From the NCBI GenBank assembly GCA_022793375.1, contig JAAWCS010000072.1, positions 1 to 48,769 of the forward strand: DNA of 48,769 nucleotides, read 5' to 3'. Below, piece by piece: positions 38,084 to 46,819 of this stretch. The notes beneath the pieces were generated by a model that saw only the letters and a list, made by a program, of their open reading frames with translations, did not search any database and was not told where the DNA came from. The position numbers and the translations under genes were made by a program. Source of the stretch: Lachnospiraceae bacterium. Lineage in GTDB: Bacteria > Bacillota > Clostridia > Lachnospirales > Lachnospiraceae. Numbering within the stretch: the stretch's first letter is position 1; every line of letters begins with the position of its first letter.

Positions 38084-39215
38084 GCTGGCAAGAATTATCT
38101 TAAACATCCTGATCCCGCTTGCCGCGATCGGGCTGACCGTATGGCTCCTGCCCAAGACGCTGGGATTTTTCAGCCCTTTTGTGGCAGGAGGCGTCATTGC
38201 CCTGATCGCGAATCCGATGGTGCGGTTTCTGGAACGCAAGGTAAAAATGCGGCGCAAATTCGGTACCGTGCTGATTATCGGCGGGGTGCTTTCATTGGTG
38301 ATTATCGGCGGCGGAGCCCTGTTAATACGGCTGGCGCGGGAGCTGCTTGCGTTTGCGGCGGATCTGCCGCGGGTGTTAGACAGCGTGGGCGGGCAGCTGC
38401 AGGTGGCGTTTCACCGCCTGGAGGAGTTGGGCAACCAGCTGCCCGTCGATGTGACCTCGGAGGAATTTGCCAGGACCCTGGAAAGCCTGGGAGAATCGCT
38501 TCTGGAGGGAGTGAAGGGATTTGTAGCCGGCCTGGGCGAGCCGACGGTGCAGGTGGCCGGCAATTTTGCCAAGGGGATCCCCGCGGCCTTTGTGGCAGTC
38601 ATCATTACGATTCTCTCGGCGTACTTTTTCCTGGCGGAGAAGGAAAATCTGGCCGCGCTGTACCGCCGCGTCGCCCCCAAAAGGCTGCAGGAATACCTGG
38701 GGCTGATGCGGCGCAATACGAAACGCCTGGTGGGCGGCTATTTCCTCGCGCAGTTTAAAATCATGGGCGTGGTGGCGCTGATGCTGCTTGTCGGCTTTCT
38801 GATCCTGCGGGTGCCCTATGCGGCGATTTGGGCGGCGCTGATCGCGTTTCTGGATTTTCTGCCGGTATTTGGCACCGGTACGGTGCTGATCCCCTGGGGG
38901 CTGATTGAGATTGTCAGCGGGAGGATCTATATGGCGGTCGGGCTTTTGGCCTGCTGGCTTCTAACCCAGGCGGTGCGGCAGATGATTCAGCCGAAAGTGG
39001 TAGGGGACAGCATGGGCTTAAACCCGCTGCTGACGCTGTTCTTTCTGTACCTGGGATTTCGCTTCAGCGGAATCGGCGGGATGATCCTTGCCGTGCCGGT
39101 GGGGATGATTGGAATCGAATTTTATAAATACGGGGCCTTTGATTCCCTGCTTGGGGCGGTGAAGGAACTGATTGAGTTCGTGGAGACGTTTCGCAGGGAC
39201 GGCAAAGCAAAATAG
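38067..39215 (+). CDS. AI-2E family (PerM-like) membrane transporter
   Basis: 382 residues from the GTG at 38067, with CAGGAGGAGACAG upstream. N-terminal membrane segments at about 12-30 and 33-50, then one at about 75-95, a soluble helical part (about 95-165), and five C-terminal hydrophobic segments, the layout of the AI-2 exporter (TqsA/PerM/YdiK) family. LIAFLDFLPVFGTGTVLIPW and QPKVVGDSMGLNPLLTLFFLYLG are family landmarks. Substrate unknown; members export small molecules or sodium. Confidence 0.85.
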   Translation: MATFRKLARIILNILIPLAAIGLTVWLLPKTLGFFSPFVAGGVIALIANPMVRFLERKVKMRRKFGTVLIIGGVLSLVIIGGGALLIRLARELLAFAADLPRVLDSVGGQLQVAFHRLEELGNQLPVDVTSEEFARTLESLGESLLEGVKGFVAGLGEPTVQVAGNFAKGIPAAFVAVIITILSAYFFLAEKENLAALYRRVAPKRLQEYLGLMRRNTKRLVGGYFLAQFKIMGVVALMLLVGFLILRVPYAAIWAALIAFLDFLPVFGTGTVLIPWGLIEIVSGRIYMAVGLLACWLLTQAVRQMIQPKVVGDSMGLNPLLTLFFLYLGFRFSGIGGMILAVPVGMIGIEFYKYGAFDSLLGAVKELIEFVETFRRDGKAK

Positions 39216-39235
39216 AATGTAAGGAGGATTATACT

Positions 39236-41098
39236 ATGGCTGCAGACAGAATCGAAAAACTGCGCGCGAAAATGAAGGAGTACGCTATAGACGCGTACCT
39301 GGTTCCGACCGCGGATTTTCACGGGTCGGAATATGTGGGCGATTATTTCAAGTGCCGCCAGTATCTTTCAGGTTTTACCGGCTCGGCCGGCACGCTGGTG
39401 GTGACGGCCGACATGGCGGGGCTGTGGACCGACGGCCGCTATTTTTTGCAGGCCGAAGCGCAGTTAAAAGATACGGGCATCGATCTGTACCGGATGGGCG
39501 ACGAGGGCGTCCCTGCGGTGACGGAGTTTTTGACGGAGCGCCTGGAGAGCGGCCAGCGCCTTGGCTTTGACGGCCGCACGGTGGACAGCGCTACGGCGAA
39601 GGAACTGAAGGAAAAGCTGGAGAAAAAAGGGGCCGCGATTGACCCGACCCGCGATCTGGCCGGCGAGCTTTGGACAGACCGCCCGCCGCGATCGGCACAG
39701 CCGGCGGCGCTTTTAGGTGAGGAATACACAGGGAAGAGCCGGGCGCAGAAGCTTTTGGAGGTCCGCCGGGCGATGGAGGAAAAAGGAGCGGACTGCTTTA
39801 TCCTGACTGCGCTGGACGATATTGCCTGGCTTTTGAACATCCGTGGTAACGACGTGGAGTGCAACCCAGTCGTGCTGTCCTATCTGGTAGTGCTTGGAGA
39901 AAAGGCTCTTCTGTTTGCCGGCGAATCCTGCTTTGACAGCGAAATGAAGCAGGCCTTGTCGGCGGACGGCGTGCATCTGCTTCCCTACAATAACATATAT
40001 ACCTGGATCCGGCGCATGGGGGCGCGCACGGCGCTGTTAGACGGCGGGAAGGTAAACTATGCGATTCTGGCCGGGATGCCGGCGAGCGTAAAAGTGATCG
40101 ACGAAGCAAATCCCACCCAGCTGATGAAGGCGGTCAAGAACCCTGTGGAGGTTGCCAATATCCGCAGAGCGCACATAAAAGACGGCGTGGCCGTGACGCG
40201 GTTTATGTATTGGCTGAAAACGCGGGTCAAAGCGGCCGGCACGGAGGACGGCTGCGCGCCGGAAGGGCAGCCGGCGGCGGGCCGCATGCTTACGGACGAG
40301 AACGGGCAGCCGCTGACCGAGTTGGGCATTGCACGGAAACTTGCCTGTTTCCGCGAGGAGCAAAAACATTACCGCGGCCCCAGTTTTGAGACGATTGCCG
40401 GCTTTGGGCCGCACGGCGCCGTCATCCATTATGCGGCGACCCCGGAGACGGACAGCACCCTGTATGCGGATGAGCTTTTGCTGGTGGATTCGGGCGGACA
40501 GTATCCGGAGGGGACCACCGATATCACCCGTACTTTTGTGCTGGGTAAGGCGGACGAAGAGCGCAAAAAATATTTTACGATGGTACTGCGCGGCCATCTG
40601 AACCTGGCGGCCGCCCGTTTCCTGCATGGCTGCCGGGGGACAAACCTCGATTATTTGTGCCGCCAGCCGCTGTGGGAGGAAGGGCTTGATTACAATCACG
40701 GCACCGGCCATGGCGTGGGCTGCTATCTGAACGTGCACGAAGGGCCGAACGGCTTTCGCTGGAAGATCGTGCCGGAACGAAGAGACAACGCCGTGCTGGA
40801 GGCCGGCATGGTCACTTCCGACGAGCCGGGCCTGTATTTGGAGGGCCGTTTCGGAATCCGCCACGAAAATCTGCTGGTCTGCTGCGAGGGAGAGAAAAAC
40901 GAGTACGGGCAGTTTATGTACTTCGAACCGCTGACAATGGCGCCTTTTGACCTGGACGGCGTCGATCCGGCGCTGATGAGTGAAAAGGAACGGGCGCTTT
41001 TAAACGCGTACCACCAAAACGTATACGAAGCGATTGCCCCGTATCTGAACGAAGAGGAACGGGCCTGGCTTGCCAGAGCCACGCAAAGCATCGGCTAA
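39236..41098 (+). CDS. Long-form aminopeptidase P (M24B)
   Basis: 620 residues: two creatinase-like N-terminal domains (about 1-150 and 160-305) and a C-terminal M24 catalytic domain, as in eukaryote-type and many Firmicute long APP enzymes. Metal ligands are visible in LVDSGGQYPEGTTDITRTF (both Asp), HGTGHGVG, TSDEPGLYLEG and GIRHENL. It removes N-terminal residues preceding proline. AAGGAGGATTATACT precedes the ATG. It follows the AI-2E family gene by 20 bases. It has a different architecture from the 354-residue M24 enzyme at 27981. Confidence 0.9.
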   Translation: MAADRIEKLRAKMKEYAIDAYLVPTADFHGSEYVGDYFKCRQYLSGFTGSAGTLVVTADMAGLWTDGRYFLQAEAQLKDTGIDLYRMGDEGVPAVTEFLTERLESGQRLGFDGRTVDSATAKELKEKLEKKGAAIDPTRDLAGELWTDRPPRSAQPAALLGEEYTGKSRAQKLLEVRRAMEEKGADCFILTALDDIAWLLNIRGNDVECNPVVLSYLVVLGEKALLFAGESCFDSEMKQALSADGVHLLPYNNIYTWIRRMGARTALLDGGKVNYAILAGMPASVKVIDEANPTQLMKAVKNPVEVANIRRAHIKDGVAVTRFMYWLKTRVKAAGTEDGCAPEGQPAAGRMLTDENGQPLTELGIARKLACFREEQKHYRGPSFETIAGFGPHGAVIHYAATPETDSTLYADELLLVDSGGQYPEGTTDITRTFVLGKADEERKKYFTMVLRGHLNLAAARFLHGCRGTNLDYLCRQPLWEEGLDYNHGTGHGVGCYLNVHEGPNGFRWKIVPERRDNAVLEAGMVTSDEPGLYLEGRFGIRHENLLVCCEGEKNEYGQFMYFEPLTMAPFDLDGVDPALMSEKERALLNAYHQNVYEAIAPYLNEEERAWLARATQSIG

Positions 41099-41143
41099 CA
41101 GGCGCAAAACCGCGTCTGACGGCGCTTTTTGCGAAAAAACCGC

Positions 41144-41172
41144 TTGCAATCCCCGTCGGACTGTGCTAAGAT
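41144..41172 (+). promoter_or_regulatory. Promoter of the rpsF-ssb-rpsR operon
   Basis: TTGCAA (41144-41149), 17 bases, TAAGAT (41167-41172) with TGC before the -10. The 80-base leader before rpsF may hold the usual S6:S18 autoregulatory structure, but I could not identify it with confidence. Confidence 0.7.
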
Positions 41173-41254
41173 TATAGACTGTAACACATCAAATCTATCC
41201 TTGTTTCCTGCCTTTTTGCAGGAAGCCAGAGACCAAAAGGAGGTACGAGAAAGC

Positions 41255-41542
41255 ATGAACAAGTATGAATTAGCCGTAGTGCTCAGTGCTAAGCTCGAAG
41301 AAGATGAGAGGGCGGCAGCGATCGAGAAGATCCAGGGTTATATCACCCGGTTCGGCGGAACTGTCACGAACATTGATGAGTGGGGTAAGAAGAAACTTGC
41401 TTACGAAATTCAGAAAATGAAAGAAGCCTACTATTACTTCATCCAATTCGACGGTAATCCGAATACGCCGAACGAGCTGGAGAGCCATGTCCGCATTATG
41501 GAGCAGGTAATCCGGTATTTGTGCGTAAAGCAGGAAGCGTAA
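41255..41542 (+). CDS. rpsF: 30S ribosomal protein S6
   Basis: 95 residues. MNKYELAVVLSAKLEEDERAAAIEKI, then GGTVTNIDEWGKKKLAYEIQK and YYYFIQFDGNP, are classic S6. AAAAGGAGGTACGAGAAAGC fixes the start. First gene of the conserved rpsF-ssb-rpsR order; S6 binds S18 on the platform of the small subunit. Confidence 0.97.
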   Translation: MNKYELAVVLSAKLEEDERAAAIEKIQGYITRFGGTVTNIDEWGKKKLAYEIQKMKEAYYYFIQFDGNPNTPNELESHVRIMEQVIRYLCVKQEA

Positions 41543-41564
41543 GCCGCACAGAACAGGAGAAAGT

Positions 41565-42056
41565 ATGAATAAAGTAATTCTGATTGGACGTTTAACGAGA
41601 GATCCCGAAGTACGGTACGGCCAGGGTGGAAGCCAGACGGCAGTTGCCCGTTTTTCCATTGCCGTGGACCGGCGCTTTAAGCGGGAGGGGGAGCCTGACG
41701 CAGACTTCTTTAACTGCACCGCTTTTGGCAAGCAGGCCGAATTTGTAGAGCGTTATCTGCATAAAGGGATCAAGATGGTGGTAGTCGGCCGTATCCAGAA
41801 CGACAACTACACGAACCGCGACGGGCAGCAGGTATACAGCGTCCGCGTGATGGTAGACGAGCTGGAGTTCGCGGAGAGCAAGAACGCTTCGGCGGGCGAC
41901 GGCTTTGGCGGTAATTTTGGCGGCGGCAATAATTTTGCCGGAAATAACGGCGGCAATTTTGGCGCGCCGGCATCCAAACCGGCTCCCGGCCCGATCGGCG
42001 ACGGATTTATGAATATCCCGGACGGCGTAGAGGATGAGGATCTTCCGTTCAATTAG
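41565..42056 (+). CDS. ssb: Single-stranded DNA-binding protein
   Basis: 163 residues: an N-terminal OB fold ([43 protein letters not shown]), a Gly/Asn/Pro-rich flexible tail and the acidic tip DEDLPFN that docks partner proteins. CAGGAGAAAGT precedes the ATG, 22 bases after rpsF. It protects single-stranded DNA in replication and repair. Confidence 0.97.
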   Translation: MNKVILIGRLTRDPEVRYGQGGSQTAVARFSIAVDRRFKREGEPDADFFNCTAFGKQAEFVERYLHKGIKMVVVGRIQNDNYTNRDGQQVYSVRVMVDELEFAESKNASAGDGFGGNFGGGNNFAGNNGGNFGAPASKPAPGPIGDGFMNIPDGVEDEDLPFN

Positions 42057-42103
42057 AGAAATACGATCAAATCCTAAGAATTTGGAAGAAGGAGGCAATA
42101 ACA

Positions 42104-42370
42104 ATGGCTTTTAATAAAGAAGACAGAGAAGGCGCTCCCATGAAGAGACGCGGCGGGATCCGCAGAAGAAAAAAAGTCTGTGTGTTCTGCGGCGAGAAGA
42201 GCACCCCGATCGATTATAAGGATGTTCCCCGGCTGAAAAAGTATGTTTCCGAGAGAGGAAAGATTCTGCCGAGACGGATCACCGGCAATTGCGCAAAGCA
42301 TCAGAGAGCTTTGACCGTAGCGGTCAAGAGAGCCCGTCATGTGGCGCTGATGCCTTACACAATGGAATAA
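42104..42370 (+). CDS. rpsR: 30S ribosomal protein S18
   Basis: 88 residues. [20 protein letters not shown] and [20 protein letters not shown], then [20 protein letters not shown], are the S18 core. The Cys pair suggests the zinc-binding form. GAAGGAGGCAATAACA precedes the ATG. It closes the ribosomal operon and is followed by a strong terminator. Confidence 0.97.
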   Translation: MAFNKEDREGAPMKRRGGIRRRKKVCVFCGEKSTPIDYKDVPRLKKYVSERGKILPRRITGNCAKHQRALTVAVKRARHVALMPYTME

Positions 42371-42392
42371 AGACCGAGCGTTTGAATGGAAT

Positions 42393-42440
42393 AAGACCGC
42401 TGCACGGCGATTGCAAAATCGCAGGTGCGGCGGTCTTTTT
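42393..42440 (+). terminator. Terminator of the rpsF-ssb-rpsR operon
   Basis: AAGACCGC-TGCAC pairs with GTGC-GGCGGTCTT, followed by T-residues. An inner CGATT/AATCG stem adds to it. Confidence 0.88.
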
Positions 42441-42509
42441 GATACATTTCAGAGACAGGGGAAGATTTGAGAAAATAGCGGCTGCACAGGAAATTCGTAT
42501 GGGGCCGTC

Positions 42510-43796
42510 TCACCCCGCCGGCCGCGCCAGCATCACCGTAAGCGCAAACGTTCCCTCCATGGCGTCAATCGTCACATGGCCCTGATATTTTTTGGCCGCG
42601 TAGCCGATCCCCTTCAGCCCATAGCCGTGGCCGGCTTCGTCGGGCTTCGTGGTGACAAGGCGGCAGCTGTCCCAGTGAAGATCATGCAAATACGGGTTTT
42701 CAAAGCGGAGGAACAGCAGACTGTTTTCCTGCGTCATACGAATCCGGATGCGCCGCCGGTCCGGGTCCGTGATTCCGGTCAATCCCTCGATCGCATTGTC
42801 CAGGGCATTGCCGAAGATGGTGCAGAGGTCGATCGGGCTTACAAAAGACAGCGGTTCTCCCCGCAGCATGCAGATGAGCTGAATGCCGTTTTCCTGGCAG
42901 CGCAGGGCTTTTTCGGAGAGGATGATATCCAGGGTTTCGCTGCCGGTCTGGTACAGGGAATCGCAGCGGTCAATGGTTCTTTGAAGTTCTTCCATATATT
43001 GACTGTGAAGCCCGCTATCCGAAGAAGCCTGCAGGATGCACAGCTGATTCTTCAAATCGTGGCATTGCTGCATAATCCGCTCAGAGCTTTCTTTTTTGAG
43101 CAAAAACTGCTCGTATTGGCTGTGGAGCATGGCTTCCATGGAGGCAAGTTCCTGCGACTTCAAGCGGCTGCGGTACAGGCTTTCGTTGCCGAGGATGGCG
43201 GCCAGGCCGCAGAGACTGATAATAATGCGCACAACCGAGGCGTCCAGGCCGACGATCGTGCGGTCGATGTTCAGCCACTGGTGGATATTGGTAAGATAGA
43301 GGACCGGAAGCAGAGTTAAGAGCATCAAGATAACCTGGGCAAAGAGGACGACCGGCTGCCCTTCGGCAAATACCAGCTTGCGCACAAGCCACAGCGTAAA
43401 AAGAACAAGGCCCGTGAGCGCCAGCACAAACAGCAGGTGCATAGGCAGAGGGCTCGTATAGTAGATATAATCCTGATCCAAAAGAACCATCGACAGATGC
43501 CCCAGCCCCTTTAAAATGCTGTCGATTGACAAAAACAGGATCACCGTATGGTAAAAGGCGCCCGGCGCCGGACAGCGGCGGCTGCCCCACAGATAGAGAA
43601 AGGGCAAGACGTAGCACAAAAACGGCTCAAGCAGCCAATGAACGTTTTCACGGATCTGAGACTGAAACAGCCACAGAGCCGCCGTCAGAAGGAAGAACGA
43701 GCCGGCCCGTATCAGGCGGCGGCCGCTTCGCCACTCCAGGCTTCGGGCATAGTATTCATAACAGCAGGCCAGGACAAACGGCAGAATCCATTCCAT
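42510..43796 (-). CDS. AgrC-like GHKL sensor histidine kinase
   Basis: 428 residues. About six membrane segments fill residues 1-200. Then come a linker helix, the phospho-acceptor region MQQCHDLKNQL (the His in HDLKN), the N-box FGNALDNAIEG and the G-box GHGYGLKGI near the end. This layout is that of AgrC-type kinases, which sense peptides or other external cues. It follows its LytTR partner on the minus strand with a gap of about 105 bases that holds two copies of the hairpin leader. AAGGAGA lies 13 bases before the ATG, a wider spacing than usual. Confidence 0.88.
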   Translation of the reverse strand: MEWILPFVLACCYEYYARSLEWRSGRRLIRAGSFFLLTAALWLFQSQIRENVHWLLEPFLCYVLPFLYLWGSRRCPAPGAFYHTVILFLSIDSILKGLGHLSMVLLDQDYIYYTSPLPMHLLFVLALTGLVLFTLWLVRKLVFAEGQPVVLFAQVILMLLTLLPVLYLTNIHQWLNIDRTIVGLDASVVRIIISLCGLAAILGNESLYRSRLKSQELASMEAMLHSQYEQFLLKKESSERIMQQCHDLKNQLCILQASSDSGLHSQYMEELQRTIDRCDSLYQTGSETLDIILSEKALRCQENGIQLICMLRGEPLSFVSPIDLCTIFGNALDNAIEGLTGITDPDRRRIRIRMTQENSLLFLRFENPYLHDLHWDSCRLVTTKPDEAGHGYGLKGIGYAAKKYQGHVTIDAMEGTFALTVMLARPAG

Positions 43797-43821
43797 AGCT
43801 ATAATCCCATCTCCTTATTGT

Positions 43822-43891
43822 TGCCTGTGATTTCAGGGCATAAAGGTACAACCTTGCGGTATCTCTTACTACGGCCCATGTTTTCAGGGCA
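43822..43891 (-). repeat. Hairpin leader repeat between response regulator and kinase genes
   Basis: On the minus strand, TGCCCTGAAAACATGGGCC (43891-43873) and TGCCCTGAAATCACAGGCA (43840-43822) are separated by GATACCGCAAGG-type text. AACAATAAGGAGA of the kinase gene follows. This is the same order of parts as one unit of the 52-bp array at 25565. Confidence 0.7.
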
Positions 43892-43902
43892 TTTTTATCT
43901 CA

Positions 43903-44610
43903 TCATCTTCGATTTCCCATAAAACGGGCGAGAGCGTCGAGAAATTCTTTTCGTTTATAACGGCTTAAAAGCAGTTCCTGTCCGCCCACCGTTACCGTGG
44001 ACTGAGACACGTTTTCCACACGGGCCAGATTGACCAGATAGACGTTGTGACAGCGGAAAAAGCCCTCGGGCACAAGCTTTTCCTCCATGGTCTTGAGAGT
44101 TTCGCGGCAGCTATATTCCCGGCCGCCGGCATGGATCAGAAGCCGCCGGCCGAGCGTCTCCAGATAGGCAATGCTGCCGATCTCGATTTTCTGCAGGCCG
44201 GTCTCCGTCTTGACGGCCATATAGCGGTTTTTGTCCTGGTTCACGATCTGCGCGGCCCGCGCAAGCTCCTCGGACAGGACATAGTAGCTGACCGGCTTTA
44301 GCAGGAAGTTGGACGCGCGGACGCCATATCCGCGAATCGCATACTGAGCCAAATTAGTCACGAACACCAGAATGACGCTCTCGTCGGTCTGGCGGATGCG
44401 CTGTGCGGTGGCGAGTCCGTCGGGCCCTTCCATTTGAATGTCCAAAAAGAGGAGGTCGTACTGCCCCTCATAATTTCGCAGCAGGCTCTTGCCGTCTGTG
44501 TAACGGTCGGTGCGGCAGACCGTTCCGGTCTCCTGCTCAAAGCGCCGGATATGGCTAAGCAGCATTTGACCAGATGCTTGTTCGTCCTCTACGACGGCGA
44601 TTCGCAGCAT
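43903..44610 (-). CDS. LytTR-family response regulator (AgrA-like)
   Basis: 235 residues from the ATG at 44610, preceded by AGAGAGGGGG. The receiver domain (1-120) has the acidic pair in VEDE and the phosphorylated Asp57 in LFLDIQM. The LytTR DNA-binding domain (about 130-235) includes GSIAYLETLGRRLLIH and FFRCHNVYLVNLARV. It is phosphorylated by the kinase encoded next and binds imperfect repeats upstream of target genes. The divergent flavoprotein gene at 44897 is a possible target. The frame is open far upstream, but only 44610 has a proper ribosome binding site and receiver start. Confidence 0.9.
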   Translation of the reverse strand: MLRIAVVEDEQASGQMLLSHIRRFEQETGTVCRTDRYTDGKSLLRNYEGQYDLLFLDIQMEGPDGLATAQRIRQTDESVILVFVTNLAQYAIRGYGVRASNFLLKPVSYYVLSEELARAAQIVNQDKNRYMAVKTETGLQKIEIGSIAYLETLGRRLLIHAGGREYSCRETLKTMEEKLVPEGFFRCHNVYLVNLARVENVSQSTVTVGGQELLLSRYKRKEFLDALARFMGNRR

Positions 44611-44792
44611 AAATGTACCCCCTCTCTTTGAAGGATGATCCGCCGGTCCGCAGGATCCCTGACGTTTTATAGGAAGATTTTTCGTGTCTTTTTTCAGGGC
44701 CGGCCGGGGCGGCGAATTTCTCCTTCTTATTTTACCAAAGAGCGCTGAAATTTCCAACCATCGAAGCCAAAAAAAGTACCATCGCCCGGATT

Positions 44793-44824
44793 TTGCGTAC
44801 AAACTTGTTTGAATATGCTAGATT
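44793..44824 (+). promoter_or_regulatory. Possible promoter of the flavoprotein gene
   Basis: An extended -10 TGCTAGATT (44816-44824) with TTGCGT (44793-44798) upstream. The spacer is either 15 bases to TATGCT or 20 bases to TAGATT, both off the optimum, which could mean dependence on an activator such as the divergent LytTR regulator. Confidence 0.4.
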
Positions 44825-44853
44825 ATTAACAGCCATACAAGGGTGTCACATTA

Positions 44854-44879
44854 TGCCCTGTAAACACAGGCAAAGGAAA
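44854..44879 (+). repeat. Hairpin leader repeat before the flavoprotein gene
   Basis: TGCCCTGTAAACACAGGCA (44854-44872) is followed by AAGGAAATGAAAGGGG. Same motif as in the array at 25565. Confidence 0.7.
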
Positions 44880-44896
44880 TGAAAGGGGTCTGGAAA

Positions 44897-46720
44897 ATGA
44901 AGAAAAACGAAATTTCCCGCAGAGACTTTTTAAAGGGAGCGGCGGCCGGTGCGGTCGCGGTCGCGGCCGGCGGCCTGCTGGGCTGCTCTTCGGCGGATGA
45001 AACTACGGCGGTGGCGGAGACCTCGCCGGAAGCTGCGACGGCGGCCGAGACGCTGGCTGCCACGACGGCCGCGGCGGAGTCGGAATCCGCCGGCGGAGAA
45101 GGCGGTCCTGGCGGCCCCGGCGCGTCGGGCGGAGCTGCCGATTTTGATATCTCGACGGTTGGCGCCTGGAGAAAAGCACCGGAAGCAGTGACGCAGTTTG
45201 CCGGAGAATTTGAAGCGGACGTGGTAATCGTCGGCGGCGGCCAGGCCGGCGCGGCGGCAGCCCGTGCGGCAGCGGAAGCCGGCGCTTCGGTCATTGTGCT
45301 GGAGATGCAGGAGCAGGATAAGATGATGTTCAAGGGCGGCGGCCAGATCGGACACATCAATTCAGAGTTCTTAAAGAGCAGGGGCGTGCCGGAAGTAGAC
45401 ATCATTGAGTTTGTGACCGACTGGCAGCTGCGCACCAACAATCGTTCGCGCGCCGGCCTGATTATGAAATACGCCAAGAACAGCGGCAAGTGCTTTGACT
45501 GGCTGACGGACAGCTATACCGAGGAGGAAAAGGCGGAATGGTCGGTACGCCAATGGCCGCTGAGCGAAAACTACACCCAGAAAAAGAACGGCATCAGCAC
45601 CTGGGTGGGCACGCCGACCCTCAACGACCGCAACATGAAGGAGATACCGATCCAGCGGGCAATGCTTAAATCCATCGAGTTGGGAGCGGACTGGCACTAT
45701 GGCGTCAAGGCCGCACAGCTGATTAAAGAGGGCAATGCCATTACCGGCGTAGTCGGCCAGGCGGCGGACGGAACATACCAGCGCTTTACGGCCCGCAAAG
45801 GCGTTATTTTAAGCGGCGGCGGCTTTGGCGGCAATCCGGATATGTGCCGTGACCTGCTGATTGAAATCACCGACTACTGCTCGGCCGATACCCGCATCGG
45901 CGGCATGGACCAGGACGGCTCGGCAATCGCCATGGGCTACTGGGCCGGCGGCCGTCTGGAGGCCCGCCCCTTGTCCTCGATGGGCGGCAATTACTGCTAT
46001 CCCTGCAACAGCCCGGGCGACCCGATCGGCACGACCGCGGCTTTGTGGGTCAATAAGCACGGCAAACGCTACTGCAACGAAGGCTTTGGCGACATCGTCC
46101 TGGCAGCCATGGCCGGCGCCAAGGAGCCGGACGGCATGATCTATACGGTCTTTGACGAGGGCATCCGCGAGGATATCACGTATCAGGCGCCCGGTCATAT
46201 GGCAGTAGACTATGCAAACAATGAGGACGCCGGACTGGACGACATCATGAAAGGGGCCATAGAAGCCGGCGACGCGGGCTTTGAAGTGCAGAACATGGGC
46301 GTAACGACGGTGTATGCCGGCAAGGATGCAGCCGAGCTGGGCAAGCGCCTGGGCTTTACGGGCGCTGACCTGGATCAATTCATTGCCACCGTAGACCGCT
46401 ACAATGAAATCTGCGACGCTGGTGTGGATGATGATTTCGGCAAAGAGCCGAGCCTGCTGCGCCGTCTGGAGGGAACCCTTTTTGCTTACGGCGGCCAGAA
46501 AACCTTTGGCTCCATGCTGGTGACCACCGGCGGCCTGCTGACCGATGATAATCAGCAGGTGCTGGGCGAGGATTTTGAGCCGATTCCCGGTCTCTTTGCC
46601 TGCGGCAACAGCTGCGGCGGCCGTTTCGGCATGCAGTACACTACTTCGATTCCCGGCGAATCCCTGGGAATCGCCAATACGCTTGGCATGGTGCTGGGAA
46701 CATATGTGGCAAATTTGTAA
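44897..46720 (+). CDS. Tat-exported FAD-dependent reductase lipoprotein (fumarate reductase FrdA/urocanate reductase-like)
   Basis: 607 residues from the ATG at 44897 (GGGG nine bases upstream; ATG 44879 is an alternative). The N-terminus has the twin-arginine motif SRRDFLKG, a hydrophobic stretch and the lipobox LLGC, so the folded flavoprotein is probably exported by Tat and lipid-anchored. After an Ala/Thr/Glu-rich linker comes the FAD-binding core: VVIVGGGQAGAAAARAA, the ribose-binding Glu in VIVLEMQEQ, and the C-terminal FACGNSCGGRFGMQY. The domain order matches FAD_binding_2 reductases. There is no FMN-binding domain, unlike many extracellular Firmicute reductases, so electrons must come from a separate protein. 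Substrate unknown. Confidence 0.87.
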   Translation: MKKNEISRRDFLKGAAAGAVAVAAGGLLGCSSADETTAVAETSPEAATAAETLAATTAAAESESAGGEGGPGGPGASGGAADFDISTVGAWRKAPEAVTQFAGEFEADVVIVGGGQAGAAAARAAAEAGASVIVLEMQEQDKMMFKGGGQIGHINSEFLKSRGVPEVDIIEFVTDWQLRTNNRSRAGLIMKYAKNSGKCFDWLTDSYTEEEKAEWSVRQWPLSENYTQKKNGISTWVGTPTLNDRNMKEIPIQRAMLKSIELGADWHYGVKAAQLIKEGNAITGVVGQAADGTYQRFTARKGVILSGGGFGGNPDMCRDLLIEITDYCSADTRIGGMDQDGSAIAMGYWAGGRLEARPLSSMGGNYCYPCNSPGDPIGTTAALWVNKHGKRYCNEGFGDIVLAAMAGAKEPDGMIYTVFDEGIREDITYQAPGHMAVDYANNEDAGLDDIMKGAIEAGDAGFEVQNMGVTTVYAGKDAAELGKRLGFTGADLDQFIATVDRYNEICDAGVDDDFGKEPSLLRRLEGTLFAYGGQKTFGSMLVTTGGLLTDDNQQVLGEDFEPIPGLFACGNSCGGRFGMQYTTSIPGESLGIANTLGMVLGTYVANL

Positions 46721-46748
46721 CAATTAAACCCATAAAAACCGTTTGACG

Positions 46749-46798
46749 AAAGGTCGCTGCTTCCAGGGCTTGAAAGGCTGGGAGGCAGCGGCCTTTTT
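46749..46798 (+). terminator. Terminator of the flavoprotein gene
   Basis: AAAGGTCGCTGC-TTCC pairs with GGGAGGCAGCGGCCTTT (wobble pairs included), ending in five T. Confidence 0.85.
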
Positions 46799-46819
46799 CC
46801 ACATAGGGTATTGCGTGGT

